DNA of 34,482 bases from an uncultured Chitinophagaceae bacterium (GTDB lineage: Bacteria > Bacteroidota > Bacteroidia > Chitinophagales > Chitinophagaceae), in contig CAIQDX010000041.1 of assembly GCA_903870685.1 (NCBI GenBank), forward strand, positions 1 through 34,482, read 5' to 3'. The notes under the pieces are model-generated. The model was not told the origin of the DNA, did not search any database, and saw only the letters and a program-made list of their open reading frames with translations. The translations under genes and the position numbers were made by a program. Shown piece by piece: positions 7,112-15,760 of this stretch. Numbering within the stretch: the first letter of the stretch is position 1; every line of letters begins with the position of its first letter.

Positions 7112-7153
7112 GGCGAATGAAGAAAATAGAAAAGTAAAATTTCATTAGTTCTT

Positions 7154-7232
7154 AAAAATATTGCGCATAAAAAGAGGTTACTCCTTAATTAACTCTTGGT
7201 TTATTGACGAATAAACCACAAATAAAAAAGGA
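7154..7232 (+). promoter_or_regulatory. Element B, copy 2: conserved hairpin-forming leader
   Basis: The near copy of 2563-2643. Both stems are kept: AAGAG (7172-7176) with CTCTT (7193-7197), and TGGTTTATT-gacg-AATAAACCA (7197-7218), here perfectly paired, 9 of 9. Relative to copy 1 the right arm differs by one base and the tetraloop by one (GACG versus GCCG). It lies 159 bp upstream of the broken secreted ORF at 7392, so both copies precede a gene for an exported protein. Confidence 0.5.
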
Positions 7233-7391
7233 CGTTGGCAGTTAACGATACTGCTGCGGGTTTAGCAATTACAGCCGCTTAGAAATATAAACTGAAAACC
7301 TTGAGTTCACGATAGCAAGTAATTTGCGTGACGCCAAATAATAAACCCAGATTATAAAGCGATATTTATAGCTGGTTATTAAATTAAAAAT
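7233..7391. other. Intergenic DNA with a small hairpin and a possible coding scrap
   Basis: Bases 7241-7282 read as VNDTAAGLAITAA-stop, which looks coding-like and may be a remnant. A hairpin with TCAC (7307-7310) and GCAA (7315-7318) pairing to TTGC and GTGA (7324-7331) lies further on. I see no TAnnTTTG box and no intact gene. Confidence 0.3.
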
Positions 7392-7703
7392 ATGAAAAAA
7401 ATAATCTTTATTGTCATTGTAACAATCTTTAGCTGAGGAGTTTTTGCAGCTCCAAAAAGCCCAAACTTAAAAGGGAAATTATTCGAGAAAAATATTACGA
7501 AAGAAAAGAAAGCCCAAAAGAGTACAACCAAATTTATTGCACTATGTTCTCAAAAACAGTCTTTTACAATTGACTGCCCAAATAATGGACCAACAATTGA
7601 AATTGCAGTAACAACCATTTCTTTTAATTGCGAAACAGGTGTAATTGTAAATATTGATACTTGGCAATCAGGAAGAACTTGCCCTCCTCCACAAGAATTA
7701 TAG
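7392..7703 (+). pseudogene. Small secreted Cys-containing protein with an in-frame TGA in its signal peptide
   Basis: An ATG at 7392 opens MKKIIFIVIVTIFS, then TGA (7434-7436, codon 15). The same frame continues GVFAAPKSPNLKGKL to a TAG at 7701-7703. With the TGA read through, the product would be 103 residues with a good signal peptide (FS-x-GVFAA) and a mature part bearing four Cys (ALCSQ, IDCP, FNCE, RTCPPPQ). TGG (Trp) is the one-base neighbour that restores the frame. Because the downstream frame stays open for 88 codons and resembles a real small secreted protein, the break is recent, a sequencing error, or a start was missed. I see no ATG, GTG or TTG that would rescue a signal peptide. 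Element B copy 2 lies upstream. The family is unknown. Confidence 0.6.
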
Positions 7704-7905
7704 GGGGTATATAATGCAATATTTCTATCTTTAAACACATAGAATATTTTTATACAATTATCTGATTTGTAAATAGTTTAGAAATACTATTAATAGTGAA
7801 AAATTAAATTTCTTTGATTTAAAAATTATTTATTCTCAGAAATTATTAACTGATTATTCTATGTGTTTATTGGCTGCAAAATATATTAAACATCAATAAT
7901 TTTTT

Positions 7906-8664
7906 ATGAAAAAAAAATGGCTTCTAAATATAATATCAATGCTTAGCTTCATTACAGTTATAAGCCAACAAAACAATATTTGTTTTGTCAAATATTCTGA
8001 CAATGGAAACAACTGGAATTATCTTCATTGGTATGATAATAGTAAACTTACGTTTACATATGAAACGAATTATCAAGTTTTCGACTTTCCTGTTAATATT
8101 GATGGTAAATACATTAAAACCACGGATACCGTAAAGTTTAAAAAAGAATATTTAGAGTACAAAGAAGGATTGTATAAAGAACTAGGAAAAATTAAACAAC
8201 CAATCACTCAAAGAGAATATATATCAAATGTTGTAAAAAGAACTCAATATGCTAATGAAAATAAAGAAAAATATTTCGTTCTTGATACTATTGCAGACAT
8301 GAATAAGTGGGAAATTACAGAGGATACTTTAAGTATTTTAGGATTTAATTGCCAAAAGGCAGTAATTAACTATAAGGACATAAAATATATAGCCTATTTC
8401 ACTCAAAAATTAGCATATCCAGCTGGTCCAAGAAATTTCAGAGGATTACCCGGGCTTATTTTAAAAGTAGATAGTGAGAATGGTTCAATAGGATATATTG
8501 CTACTGAAATAAAATTTCCTTATACAGGAATGATTCCTGTTTTAGAAACAGATGGTATTCCTATTTCACAAAAGCAATATTCAATTATAGCAGAGGAAAA
8601 TAATAAGAAAAAACTCATGAAAATGAATAATTTTTTAAAAAATCCTTCTATTAAACAAAACTGA
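7906..8664 (+). CDS. GLPGLI family protein
   Basis: A 252-aa exported protein. The N-terminus has a hydrophobic signal of about 20 residues (LLNIISMLSFITVIS). The family signature GLPGLI occurs exactly at residues 180-185 in PRNFRGLPGLILKV, preceded by the usual tract IKYIAYFTQKLAYPAGP. Family function is unknown; members are secreted or periplasmic proteins of Bacteroidota, often next to outer-membrane barrels. The stop at 8662-8664 is two bases before the TTG start of such a barrel gene, so translation of the two is probably coupled. The C-terminus (MKMNNFLKNPSIKQN) is Lys/Asn-rich as in other members. The upstream 202-bp gap is very AT-rich with no clear promoter box. Confidence 0.85.
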   Translation: MKKKWLLNIISMLSFITVISQQNNICFVKYSDNGNNWNYLHWYDNSKLTFTYETNYQVFDFPVNIDGKYIKTTDTVKFKKEYLEYKEGLYKELGKIKQPITQREYISNVVKRTQYANENKEKYFVLDTIADMNKWEITEDTLSILGFNCQKAVINYKDIKYIAYFTQKLAYPAGPRNFRGLPGLILKVDSENGSIGYIATEIKFPYTGMIPVLETDGIPISQKQYSIIAEENNKKKLMKMNNFLKNPSIKQN

Positions 8665-8666
8665 TT

Positions 8667-11372
8667 TTGAGAAGTTATTTTATATTATTTTCATTAACAT
8701 TTTGCACTCTTTTTTTAAAAGCTCAAAATATTATAGTAAGTGGAACTGTTAAAGATGAAAATAATTTTCCTTTAGAATATGTAAGTGTAAAACTATTAAA
8801 AGAAGACAGTATTGGAATAGTCAAATATTTTGCTTTAACTAACCGCGAAGGCTTTTTTAGTGTCACTATTTCTGATAATAACCAAAAACTCTGGTTGCAA
8901 ATGAGTATGGTTGGGTATCTTAATTATAATCAACCAATTATTGATCTATTGCATTATCATCCAATAAACTTTGTTTTAAAAAAGTTTATTGGAACATTAC
9001 CTGAAATACAGGTACAGGCAAATTCAGCAATCACGAAACACGGCGATACAACTATGTACCGTGTTTCTGCATTTGAAAAAGGTAATGAAAATAATTTAAG
9101 TGATTTGCTAAAGAAGCTACCTGGCATTTCTATAGATGAATATGGCAGAGCTAGCTTTAATGGAAAAGTAGTTTCAAAAATTTTATTAGAAGAAGATGAT
9201 TTATTTGGTTCTAACTATGCTGCACTAACTAACAATAGCAACATTAATGGAATTGAAAGAATAGATGTTATAGAAAATTACAAAGATAATTCAAGGTTAG
9301 AGAATGTCAATTCGAAAGGAGAAGAAACGGTAATAAACTTAAAATATAAAAAGAAACCTCTTAGGCTATTTAGCAATATATCCGTAGGCGGTGCATTGGC
9401 AGCTAATTTTTATGAATTAAAAACCAGTAATACCGGGATAATTAATAAAAATAAGTTTGTTTTTACCGCTAATAAAAACACGATTGGGATATTAGCTAAC
9501 AGATTAATGGGGTTAACATCTGATGTGCAATTAATTACTAATGAAAATGAAAAATTACCGACACCAGTACAATTATACAATTCGCCGATGCAATTTGCAG
9601 ATATCAAGCCTTTAAATATTAGTGATAATAGGATATTTTCAAATTCATCAAATTTAGTTACACTTAATCACCTAATAAAACTCAATAAAAAAGTGGTAAT
9701 TAAGCTTGCAGTTAATTCACTTTTTGATAACTATATTCAAACAAATTCGACTACTCAAACTATCAATAATCCCATTTTGCCAATAACCCTAAAGCAAAAT
9801 AACATTACTACTAAAAATAACACCCTTTTCAATTTGGATGGCGAAATAAATTGGCAGCCCTCTAACACTTTTCAAACAATTATACAATTTAATAATAATA
9901 ATTTACAGTTATCTCAAAATAGAAATGGTCAATTATTTGTTCAACAAATTAGCCAAATCATTACACAACAAAAAAATCAGCAGCGACTGAATATTGTTTC
10001 TACCAAGTTGATAGATAAATCAAATATTTTGTCTTACCAATTTGTATATAATAGTTTTAATTTAGGCACTGTTTATAAAATAAATAATCCAATATTAGAT
10101 AGTTCATATGGGGTAACTATCATATATACTAATTTGCTGCAGAATTTTAATCTACCCTCAGTAATAACTGCAATGACTGCAAAATATTTAATAAAAAAGA
10201 AATCGGTTACTTATAGCCTTAACGCAAGTATTGGCAAAGAGGAAATTAACTTTAAGAATTCTGCTTATCTTTTCAATAACCCTGATTCTTTGGCTATGAT
10301 GGCAGGCTCTTATTATGCTAATGGGAAACTAATAATCTATCGCAGCTCTGCAACACTCAGCATTGCTAAAACCTTTTCTGATAAATTTTCTTGCAATACG
10401 AATATATCGATTTTGAACGCCAAGTTAACAATTGAAGATATTAATCAGGCGCATTTTAATTCTACTGAAAATATATTTCTTTTACCAACACTATCACTGC
10501 AGTATAAAATAAGTAACAAAAAAAATGTTTTTGTAAATGGTCTAATGCAGCCAGTGATTCCTACAATTATGCAGTTAAATAATAGTACTATTTTTTCGGG
10601 GATCAGTTCCATTAATAAAGGAGTAAGACAATTTAATTTTAATACAGGTTATTCTATAAATGCAAGCTATTTGTTTTTGGATCCACTTAAATCAGGTATC
10701 ATTTTTAATACAATAGTTTTAATTAGTAATTCTCCACCTAATTATATCAACAACTTGAGTGGAAGAGGTTTATTGTCTTTTAATGAATCCGTTGTTTTCA
10801 ATAAAAAAAATTTCTTTACTGCCATTTCAAGTAGAATTGAAAAGAATCTTCCAAGAATAAAGAGTTGGTTCATAATAAGTAGTGCAATTAGTAATGGCAG
10901 TCAGTTTATGTTTACTAATACAGAACTTACTACGAATAAAACCGTATCTGGTTTATTTGAGCTTAGGTTTAAAACCAATTGGAATAAATTCTTCAATATC
11001 AACTCAGGTTTAATAATGCGTAATCAATCGCAACAAAGCTTAATAAATGATATTAAATTCACTACATTTAATAGTTCGGATTTTATCTCAAATACTACAG
11101 CCTCTTTTAAAGTAACTAATAAATTTTTACTTGATATTCAGAATGACTGTTATGTTAATCATTCGTATAATACAACTAAACGAAATTTAAATTTTACCGA
11201 TATCCAAGTAAAGTATATTTTGTCTAAAAAAATAAATATAGGTTTATTGCTTCGTAATATATTCAACCAAAAATCATTTTCTTATAATGAAATTTCTCCA
11301 ACTCAAAATATTTCTAATGATTTTTTATTAACTCCTTTTTTTGGTCTACTATCACTACAAATAAAGTTTTGA
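8667..11372 (+). CDS. Outer-membrane beta-barrel protein with carboxypeptidase-regulatory domain (TonB-receptor-like)
   Basis: A 901-aa protein. A TTG start is used, since it gives a complete signal peptide (MRSYFILFSLTFCTLFLKAQ) and the frame has no ATG before it; the start lies two bases after the GLPGLI stop. Residues about 21-107 are a carboxypeptidase-regulatory-like domain (VSGTVKDENNFPLEYVSVKL). Residues 108-225 resemble a TonB-receptor plug (LSDLLKKLPGISIDEYGRASFNGKVV, then IERIDVIENYKDNSRLENV). The rest is Asn/Ser-rich beta strands ending in LLSLQIKF with a terminal Phe, usual for outer-membrane barrels. No TonB box is obvious. The substrate is unknown. This barrel type differs from SusC, and no SusD partner is present. 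It shares domain order with the 932-aa barrel at 26772. Confidence 0.85.
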   Translation: MRSYFILFSLTFCTLFLKAQNIIVSGTVKDENNFPLEYVSVKLLKEDSIGIVKYFALTNREGFFSVTISDNNQKLWLQMSMVGYLNYNQPIIDLLHYHPINFVLKKFIGTLPEIQVQANSAITKHGDTTMYRVSAFEKGNENNLSDLLKKLPGISIDEYGRASFNGKVVSKILLEEDDLFGSNYAALTNNSNINGIERIDVIENYKDNSRLENVNSKGEETVINLKYKKKPLRLFSNISVGGALAANFYELKTSNTGIINKNKFVFTANKNTIGILANRLMGLTSDVQLITNENEKLPTPVQLYNSPMQFADIKPLNISDNRIFSNSSNLVTLNHLIKLNKKVVIKLAVNSLFDNYIQTNSTTQTINNPILPITLKQNNITTKNNTLFNLDGEINWQPSNTFQTIIQFNNNNLQLSQNRNGQLFVQQISQIITQQKNQQRLNIVSTKLIDKSNILSYQFVYNSFNLGTVYKINNPILDSSYGVTIIYTNLLQNFNLPSVITAMTAKYLIKKKSVTYSLNASIGKEEINFKNSAYLFNNPDSLAMMAGSYYANGKLIIYRSSATLSIAKTFSDKFSCNTNISILNAKLTIEDINQAHFNSTENIFLLPTLSLQYKISNKKNVFVNGLMQPVIPTIMQLNNSTIFSGISSINKGVRQFNFNTGYSINASYLFLDPLKSGIIFNTIVLISNSPPNYINNLSGRGLLSFNESVVFNKKNFFTAISSRIEKNLPRIKSWFIISSAISNGSQFMFTNTELTTNKTVSGLFELRFKTNWNKFFNINSGLIMRNQSQQSLINDIKFTTFNSSDFISNTTASFKVTNKFLLDIQNDCYVNHSYNTTKRNLNFTDIQVKYILSKKINIGLLLRNIFNQKSFSYNEISPTQNISNDFLLTPFFGLLSLQIKF

Positions 11373-11683
11373 AATTGTTAAATCAATATTAGTAAACCCT
11401 AACTTATATATCCCAATGCCTCGATGCCTGTCTTCACACAATGAAACTACATGTGTTTCGTTAAGGCAAGAATTTCAGTTAAGCAACCTTAAAATATGCT
11501 TATAAAATTATAGTTTTTATAAGTTAAAACTCGAATTGAGTAAATTGTCGCTTCTTTGCAAGAAAGATCTGCTACCTGTTGAACCTATTTCCCTTTGTTA
11601 AAACAATAATTGGAATTTTTTATAAATGATTATTCTTAAAATAAAGAATAATTAAAACTTGTTTAATGAAAGAAGCTGTAAAT
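11373..11683. other. Intergenic stretch with one imperfect hairpin
   Basis: No gene is visible. An imperfect inverted repeat lies at 11425-11468: outer arms TGCCT/AGGCA and inner arms ACACA (11436-11440)/TGTGT (11452-11456). It could help end transcription of the barrel gene. The rest is AT-rich without a recognisable promoter box. Confidence 0.3.
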
Positions 11684-12487
11684 ATGAAGAGGTTTGGAAT
11701 TATTTTAGTGTTAATTGTACTGTTTTATTTTACCGGCCATGCACAAAATAATAGCCCCTGGCGTAAAATAAATGATGAAATACTGATTGTTAAGAATGTT
11801 TATTTCGCACCGGGCTGCCATCAATACAGCTTAACCGGTGGTCAGGGTTTTTCGATTTACATAAAAAATAAAAATCTGCAAACTGTATTCATAAAAGGAA
11901 ATTTAATTGCCAGAACTTATTGCGGAAAAGATATTGTAAGTCCGTTTAAAGTTACTTTAAAAGCAAATGAATTTTCTAATGGTGGAAGTTATGATGATCC
12001 AAATAATAATGGACAGGCAGGTGTTATAAGTCCTGCAGAATGTAAGGGTGTTGCTTATTTGGTGAGAATAAATAAACCCCTTTATAAAAAAGCCAGATAC
12101 ATTAGATACAGCAACCGAATTAAAACTGTAAAAGTTACTAATGTGGAAGTTATGTTTACTGATACAGTTTTGGCAAAGAAAAAAACAGAAATTTTAAGCC
12201 CGATCACTCCTGCTGCTAAATCAGATAATTATGATTCGTTGGTAAATCAAAAGCTATTTGTATTTGAACATGTTGACTCTTTAAAAAAAGAAATAAGAAC
12301 ATTAGAAAAAGTAAATAATAATTTAAGTGATTCTTTGAGTTATTATAAATTCATGAACGACCAACTTAAATCCTATATACAAATAAAAGAACAACCTCAA
12401 CCAACTCAACAAACAATTACAAAGAAAAGCAGGAGAAAGAAAAATAAAACAGCCACAACTAATGCTGCCGATTTACAAAATAAATAA
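11684..12487 (+). CDS. Secreted protein with C-terminal coiled coil, unknown function
   Basis: The frame is open from an ATG at 11666, but the second ATG at 11684 begins a standard signal peptide (MKRFGIILVLIVLFYFTGHAQ), so 11684 is chosen, giving 267 aa. The mature N-terminal half (to about residue 150) is a beta-rich domain with three Cys (APGCHQY, RTYCGKD, PAECKG) and the phrase SYDDPNNNGQAG. A heptad-like segment follows (VFEHVDSLKKEIRTLEKVNNNLSDSLSYYKF in the numbering region 195-230), then a Lys/Gln/Thr-rich tail (KKSRRKKNK). No family is recognised. It converges with the universal stress protein gene with one base between stops. Confidence 0.65.
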   Translation: MKRFGIILVLIVLFYFTGHAQNNSPWRKINDEILIVKNVYFAPGCHQYSLTGGQGFSIYIKNKNLQTVFIKGNLIARTYCGKDIVSPFKVTLKANEFSNGGSYDDPNNNGQAGVISPAECKGVAYLVRINKPLYKKARYIRYSNRIKTVKVTNVEVMFTDTVLAKKKTEILSPITPAAKSDNYDSLVNQKLFVFEHVDSLKKEIRTLEKVNNNLSDSLSYYKFMNDQLKSYIQIKEQPQPTQQTITKKSRRKKNKTATTNAADLQNK

Positions 12488-12488
12488 A

Positions 12489-12926
12489 TCAATGCCTTTT
12501 CATATTCAGTGGCACTACAATAATTGGAACTACTGAATGGCGAATAATATATTCGGCAGTGCTTCCAGTTACCAAATGCGACATGCCTGTTCTACCATGT
12601 GTTCCCATTACTAAAAATGTAGCGTGCTTTTGAATAGATAATTCGATGATATCTTCTTTTGGATCGCCTATAAAAGTTACAATTTCTGTTTCAACATCAG
12701 CATGTCGTTCTTTGACTTCCTTTAAAGATTTTGTTGCGATATCTTTTCTGGCTTCCCACTGATTTTCGAAAACTTGTCCTGTATCTAGCGGCACATAATC
12801 AATAAATTTATTAACGATGGTTACTAATGTAACCGACGCATTAATTTTCTTTGCCAACGAATAACCAATTTTTTCTACTTCAGGAGAAAACTCACTAAAA
12901 TCCAGTGCCATAATAATATGGTTCAT
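12489..12926 (-). CDS. Universal stress protein (UspA family)
   Basis: A 145-aa single Usp domain, the usual length for a one-domain member. The N-terminal strand IIMALDFSEFS carries the conserved Asp (D9). The nucleotide-binding signature G-x2-G-x9-G-[ST] is present as GTHGRTG (108-114) ... GS (121-122). The C-terminal strand VVPIIVVPL is typical. Members with the full signature bind ATP and act in stress survival in the cytoplasm. The gene is last in a minus-strand run with the DHA2 transporter (21 bp upstream) and PAP2 genes, so it probably shares their transcript. Confidence 0.92.
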   Translation of the reverse strand: MNHIIMALDFSEFSPEVEKIGYSLAKKINASVTLVTIVNKFIDYVPLDTGQVFENQWEARKDIATKSLKEVKERHADVETEIVTFIGDPKEDIIELSIQKHATFLVMGTHGRTGMSHLVTGSTAEYIIRHSVVPIIVVPLNMKRH

Positions 12927-12947
12927 AAAATATTTTTTAGAGAAAAT

Positions 12948-14516
12948 TTATTCAATATTCCATTCAGCAATTTCTTCTTCCTTAACAACCGATTTCTTTT
13001 TATTTCTGAACATAATTAATAAAGGTATCAGCAATAAAAAGAATAAACCGAGATAAATAAATAAATCTTTGTACGTTAAAAAAGTTGCTTGTCCGAAAAT
13101 GCTTTTCGAAATTAATCCATACGCATTTGCTGTCGCAGTTTGTATATCAAACCCTTTACTCATAAAAGAATTGGTAAGCATCTTAACTCTTTCCTGTGTG
13201 GCAGGATCGGTGGCTGTCACGTTTTCAGATAAATAAGAATAATGTTTAGTAGTATCTACACTGATATAAGTTGTAATTAATGCAATACCGATCGATCCGC
13301 CTAATTGCCGCACCATATTACTTAATGCTGTACCCTGCGGAATTTCGGTTCCTTCTAAATTAGCCAATGAAATTGTTGTGAGCGGAATAAAAATTAATCC
13401 CATAGCACAACCGCGAATAATTAATGGCCAGAAAAAATCATGTTCATTTATTTGTGTATTCAGCATGCCCATGCTGTAACTGAAAACAAAAAATAACAAT
13501 AATCCTATCCCGGCATAAATGGCAGGATGAAATAATTTTCTTTTTAATAAAATGCCTACAACCGGCATCATTACTGCTGTTGCCAAACTCCCCGGTAACA
13601 TTAACCATCCAGTTTGTAATGCAGTAAAACCCAAAAGCCCCTGACAAAATATAGGTATCACTAAAGTTGTTCCGTATAATCCAAATCCTAAAACAAAATT
13701 GAATAAAGTTCCTGTTGCAAAAGATCTGTTCTTAAATAATCTCAAATTAACCATCGGATCTTTTTTCATCAATTCACGAACAACAAAAAATATTCCCGTA
13801 AAAAATGCGATCACTGCTAATACTGTTATATATCTTGTTTCGAACCAATCTTCGCTTTGTCCTTTCTCCAAAACAATTTGTAATGAACCTATGGCTGCAA
13901 TCAATAATGCCAATGCAAGCCAATCCATTCGAGTTGATTTTATTTTTGCTATCGGTTCTTTCACATACATCATCGTTAAAATAGTTGCTAAAATCCCGAA
14001 TGGAACATTGATAAAAAATATCCATTGCCACGACATGTTATCGGTAATATAACCACCTAATGTTGGACCAATTGCAGGACCAACAATCACACCAACACCA
14101 TAAATTGCATTGGCCAATCCTAATTCTTCTTTGGGAAAAGTTTCAATTAAAATTGCCTGTGCTGTTGATAATAATCCACCACCACCAATTCCTTGCAAAA
14201 CCCTGAAAGCAACCAATTGCCATACATTGGTAGATGTGCCACACAACACAGATGCGATGGTGAATAAAACGATAGATGCTGCAAAATAATATTTACGTCC
14301 AAACCTTGCACTCATCCAGCCCGACAGCGTTATCATGATAACATTCGAAACTGCATATCCGGTAATTACCCAACCAATTTCTTCGAAAGTGGCGCCAAGA
14401 TTGCCCATCATTTGCGTAAGAGAAACATTGACGATGGAAGTATCGATCAATTGAAGCAATGCAGCCGAAACAACTGTGAATATTACGATAATTTTATCTG
14501 CTGAAAATTTTGCCAT
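12948..14516 (-). CDS. DHA2-family multidrug efflux MFS transporter (EmrB/QacA type)
   Basis: A 522-aa inner-membrane drug:H+ antiporter candidate with about 14 membrane segments, the DHA2 number. The first segment has LLQLIDTSIVNVSL with the membrane-embedded Asp (D25) typical of the family. Loop 2-3 carries a motif A variant (GWMSARFGRKYYF), and the antiporter motif C appears as GVIVGPAIGPTLGGYI. A periplasmic loop lies near 420-460 and the C-terminus is charged (RNKKKSVVKEEEIAEWNIE). In proteobacteria EmrB works with EmrA and TolC; neither partner gene is adjacent here, so the extrusion route across the outer membrane is unknown. It lies between PAP2 (51 bp upstream) and UspA (21 bp downstream) in one direction. 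Confidence 0.9.
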   Translation of the reverse strand: MAKFSADKIIVIFTVVSAALLQLIDTSIVNVSLTQMMGNLGATFEEIGWVITGYAVSNVIMITLSGWMSARFGRKYYFAASIVLFTIASVLCGTSTNVWQLVAFRVLQGIGGGGLLSTAQAILIETFPKEELGLANAIYGVGVIVGPAIGPTLGGYITDNMSWQWIFFINVPFGILATILTMMYVKEPIAKIKSTRMDWLALALLIAAIGSLQIVLEKGQSEDWFETRYITVLAVIAFFTGIFFVVRELMKKDPMVNLRLFKNRSFATGTLFNFVLGFGLYGTTLVIPIFCQGLLGFTALQTGWLMLPGSLATAVMMPVVGILLKRKLFHPAIYAGIGLLLFFVFSYSMGMLNTQINEHDFFWPLIIRGCAMGLIFIPLTTISLANLEGTEIPQGTALSNMVRQLGGSIGIALITTYISVDTTKHYSYLSENVTATDPATQERVKMLTNSFMSKGFDIQTATANAYGLISKSIFGQATFLTYKDLFIYLGLFFLLLIPLLIMFRNKKKSVVKEEEIAEWNIE

Positions 14517-14567
14517 CTATAAAATTGAAAAGCGATTCATCTCGAATAATTTTTTCCTGCAGCATTC

Positions 14568-15194
14568 CTACTGCTTTTTTATTTCTATGAAAGAATTGGG
14601 ATAAATTTTATTGTAAATTTTTCCAACCATCAATCCAATCAACGAACCAAGTATCGCACCACCAATAACATCCAATGGATAATGAACGCCAACATAAACC
14701 TGACCATAACTTATTGTTGCTGCCCAAAAAATAAATAACCATTTCCATTGTTTTAAAACATCTTTCAAAGTGATGCAAACGAATACTGCAAAACCAAAAT
14801 GATTGGTGGCATGAGATGATGTAAAACTATAACCTCCCGAACAATGATCTAATAATAAACGAACATGAAATTGTAAAAATTCATCTGCACATGGTCTTGG
14901 TCGTTGAATAAATGTTTTAATTAAATGACTGCTTGTTTGATCAGTAAGAATAATATTGATGACCGCAAACAATATCCAAATCCATGCTTTGTTTTTAAAA
15001 TTGATAGCTAAAAATAAAATCAGAAAAAGATACAAAGGGATCCATGTGTTTGCATTACGCCACCATGGTAAAACTGAATCTAAAAATGAATTGGTCCAAA
15101 CTGAATTTATTTGCAGAAAAAGCCAGGTATCTGCATCATTGATCCATGACCAGATTCTTTCCCAAAAATTTATTGAAAGTAAATATTGTTGCAT
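14568..15194 (-). CDS. PAP2-family membrane phosphatase with altered third motif
   Basis: A 208-aa inner-membrane protein with about five or six hydrophobic segments. PAP2 enzymes remove phosphate from lipids such as undecaprenyl diphosphate or phosphatidic acid. Motif 1 (KxxxxxxRP) is K93...R100-P101 and motif 2 is SFTSSHA with H128. Motif 3, canonically SRxxxxxHxxxD, reads GQVYVGVHYPLD: H171 and D175 are kept but the Ser and Arg are G164 and Q165. Arg there normally contacts phosphate. The Gln form may be a lineage variant, so activity should not be dismissed. The substrate is unknown. First gene of the minus-strand run with the MFS and Usp genes. Confidence 0.85.
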   Translation of the reverse strand: MQQYLLSINFWERIWSWINDADTWLFLQINSVWTNSFLDSVLPWWRNANTWIPLYLFLILFLAINFKNKAWIWILFAVINIILTDQTSSHLIKTFIQRPRPCADEFLQFHVRLLLDHCSGGYSFTSSHATNHFGFAVFVCITLKDVLKQWKWLFIFWAATISYGQVYVGVHYPLDVIGGAILGSLIGLMVGKIYNKIYPNSFIEIKKQ

Positions 15195-15304
15195 TTGAGA
15201 ATAAAGATAAAGTTTGAAATTGTTAAATCTTAAAAATTAAAATCAAGAAAACCAATTTTAAAAAAGAAATGACTTAATTTCATTATGTCTCTTACTAAAC
15301 TTTT

Positions 15305-15760
15305 ATGAGAAATATACTTCTGCTCATTGCCGTTTTATTTTCGGCAGGTTCTTTTGCACAAAATAATTTTACACTTAAACAACCTACTGTAACAACTATT
15401 CATTCTAAAGGATATTCTGATTCAATGCCCAATGCACTTGCTGTTAACCCATTTAAAGGGGTAAAAATTGGAAATAATGGTCAGGGTTCTGATTTATATA
15501 AAAGTGAACCCGATAACATGATTGTTTTAAAACCCGACAGTAGTTTTCATGTAACAATTCCAAATGCAATGGATGTTCACAAACTAAATTCTATTCCGCC
15601 GGCTTTATTAAAACAATTATATGAACATCAGAATGAATTATCTTCTCAAAATAATATTGAAGAATATCATTTCAAAATAATAAAACCAAGTCCAAATAAA
15701 TCTCTAATGGATTCGATGCAGAGAAAATTAATTCCTATTGAACCTTCTTTGCAAAGATGA
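15305..15760 (+). CDS. Small secreted protein of unknown function
   Basis: A 151-aa protein with a clean signal peptide (MRNILLLIAVLFSAGSFAQ). The mature part has no Cys or membrane segment. It contains the phrases PNALAVNPFKGVKIGNNGQGSDLYKSEPDNMIVLKPDSSFHVTIPNAMDV in its centre (written here as separate landmarks: NPFKGVKI, SEPDNMIVLKPD, IPNAMD) and ends in MQRKLIPIEPSLQR. I know no family. Its last 26 bases overlap the 3' end of the convergent methyltransferase gene, so both stop codons lie inside the other gene. Confidence 0.6.
   Translation: MRNILLLIAVLFSAGSFAQNNFTLKQPTVTTIHSKGYSDSMPNALAVNPFKGVKIGNNGQGSDLYKSEPDNMIVLKPDSSFHVTIPNAMDVHKLNSIPPALLKQLYEHQNELSSQNNIEEYHFKIIKPSPNKSLMDSMQRKLIPIEPSLQR

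Noticed and set aside
7434-7436. TGA as selenocysteine or a recoded Trp codon
   Set aside because: It lies in a signal peptide, no SECIS-like context is apparent, and TGA ends other genes here (for example at 8662-8664), so it is a stop in this genome.
11666-11683. ATG six codons upstream in the secreted coiled-coil protein
   Set aside because: The second ATG begins a normal signal peptide, and the first would place acidic residues ahead of it.
13699-14052. Long antisense frames within the MFS gene and in other genes such as 3482-3736
   Set aside because: They are shadows of well-supported genes in another frame, with no independent start, signal or family pattern.
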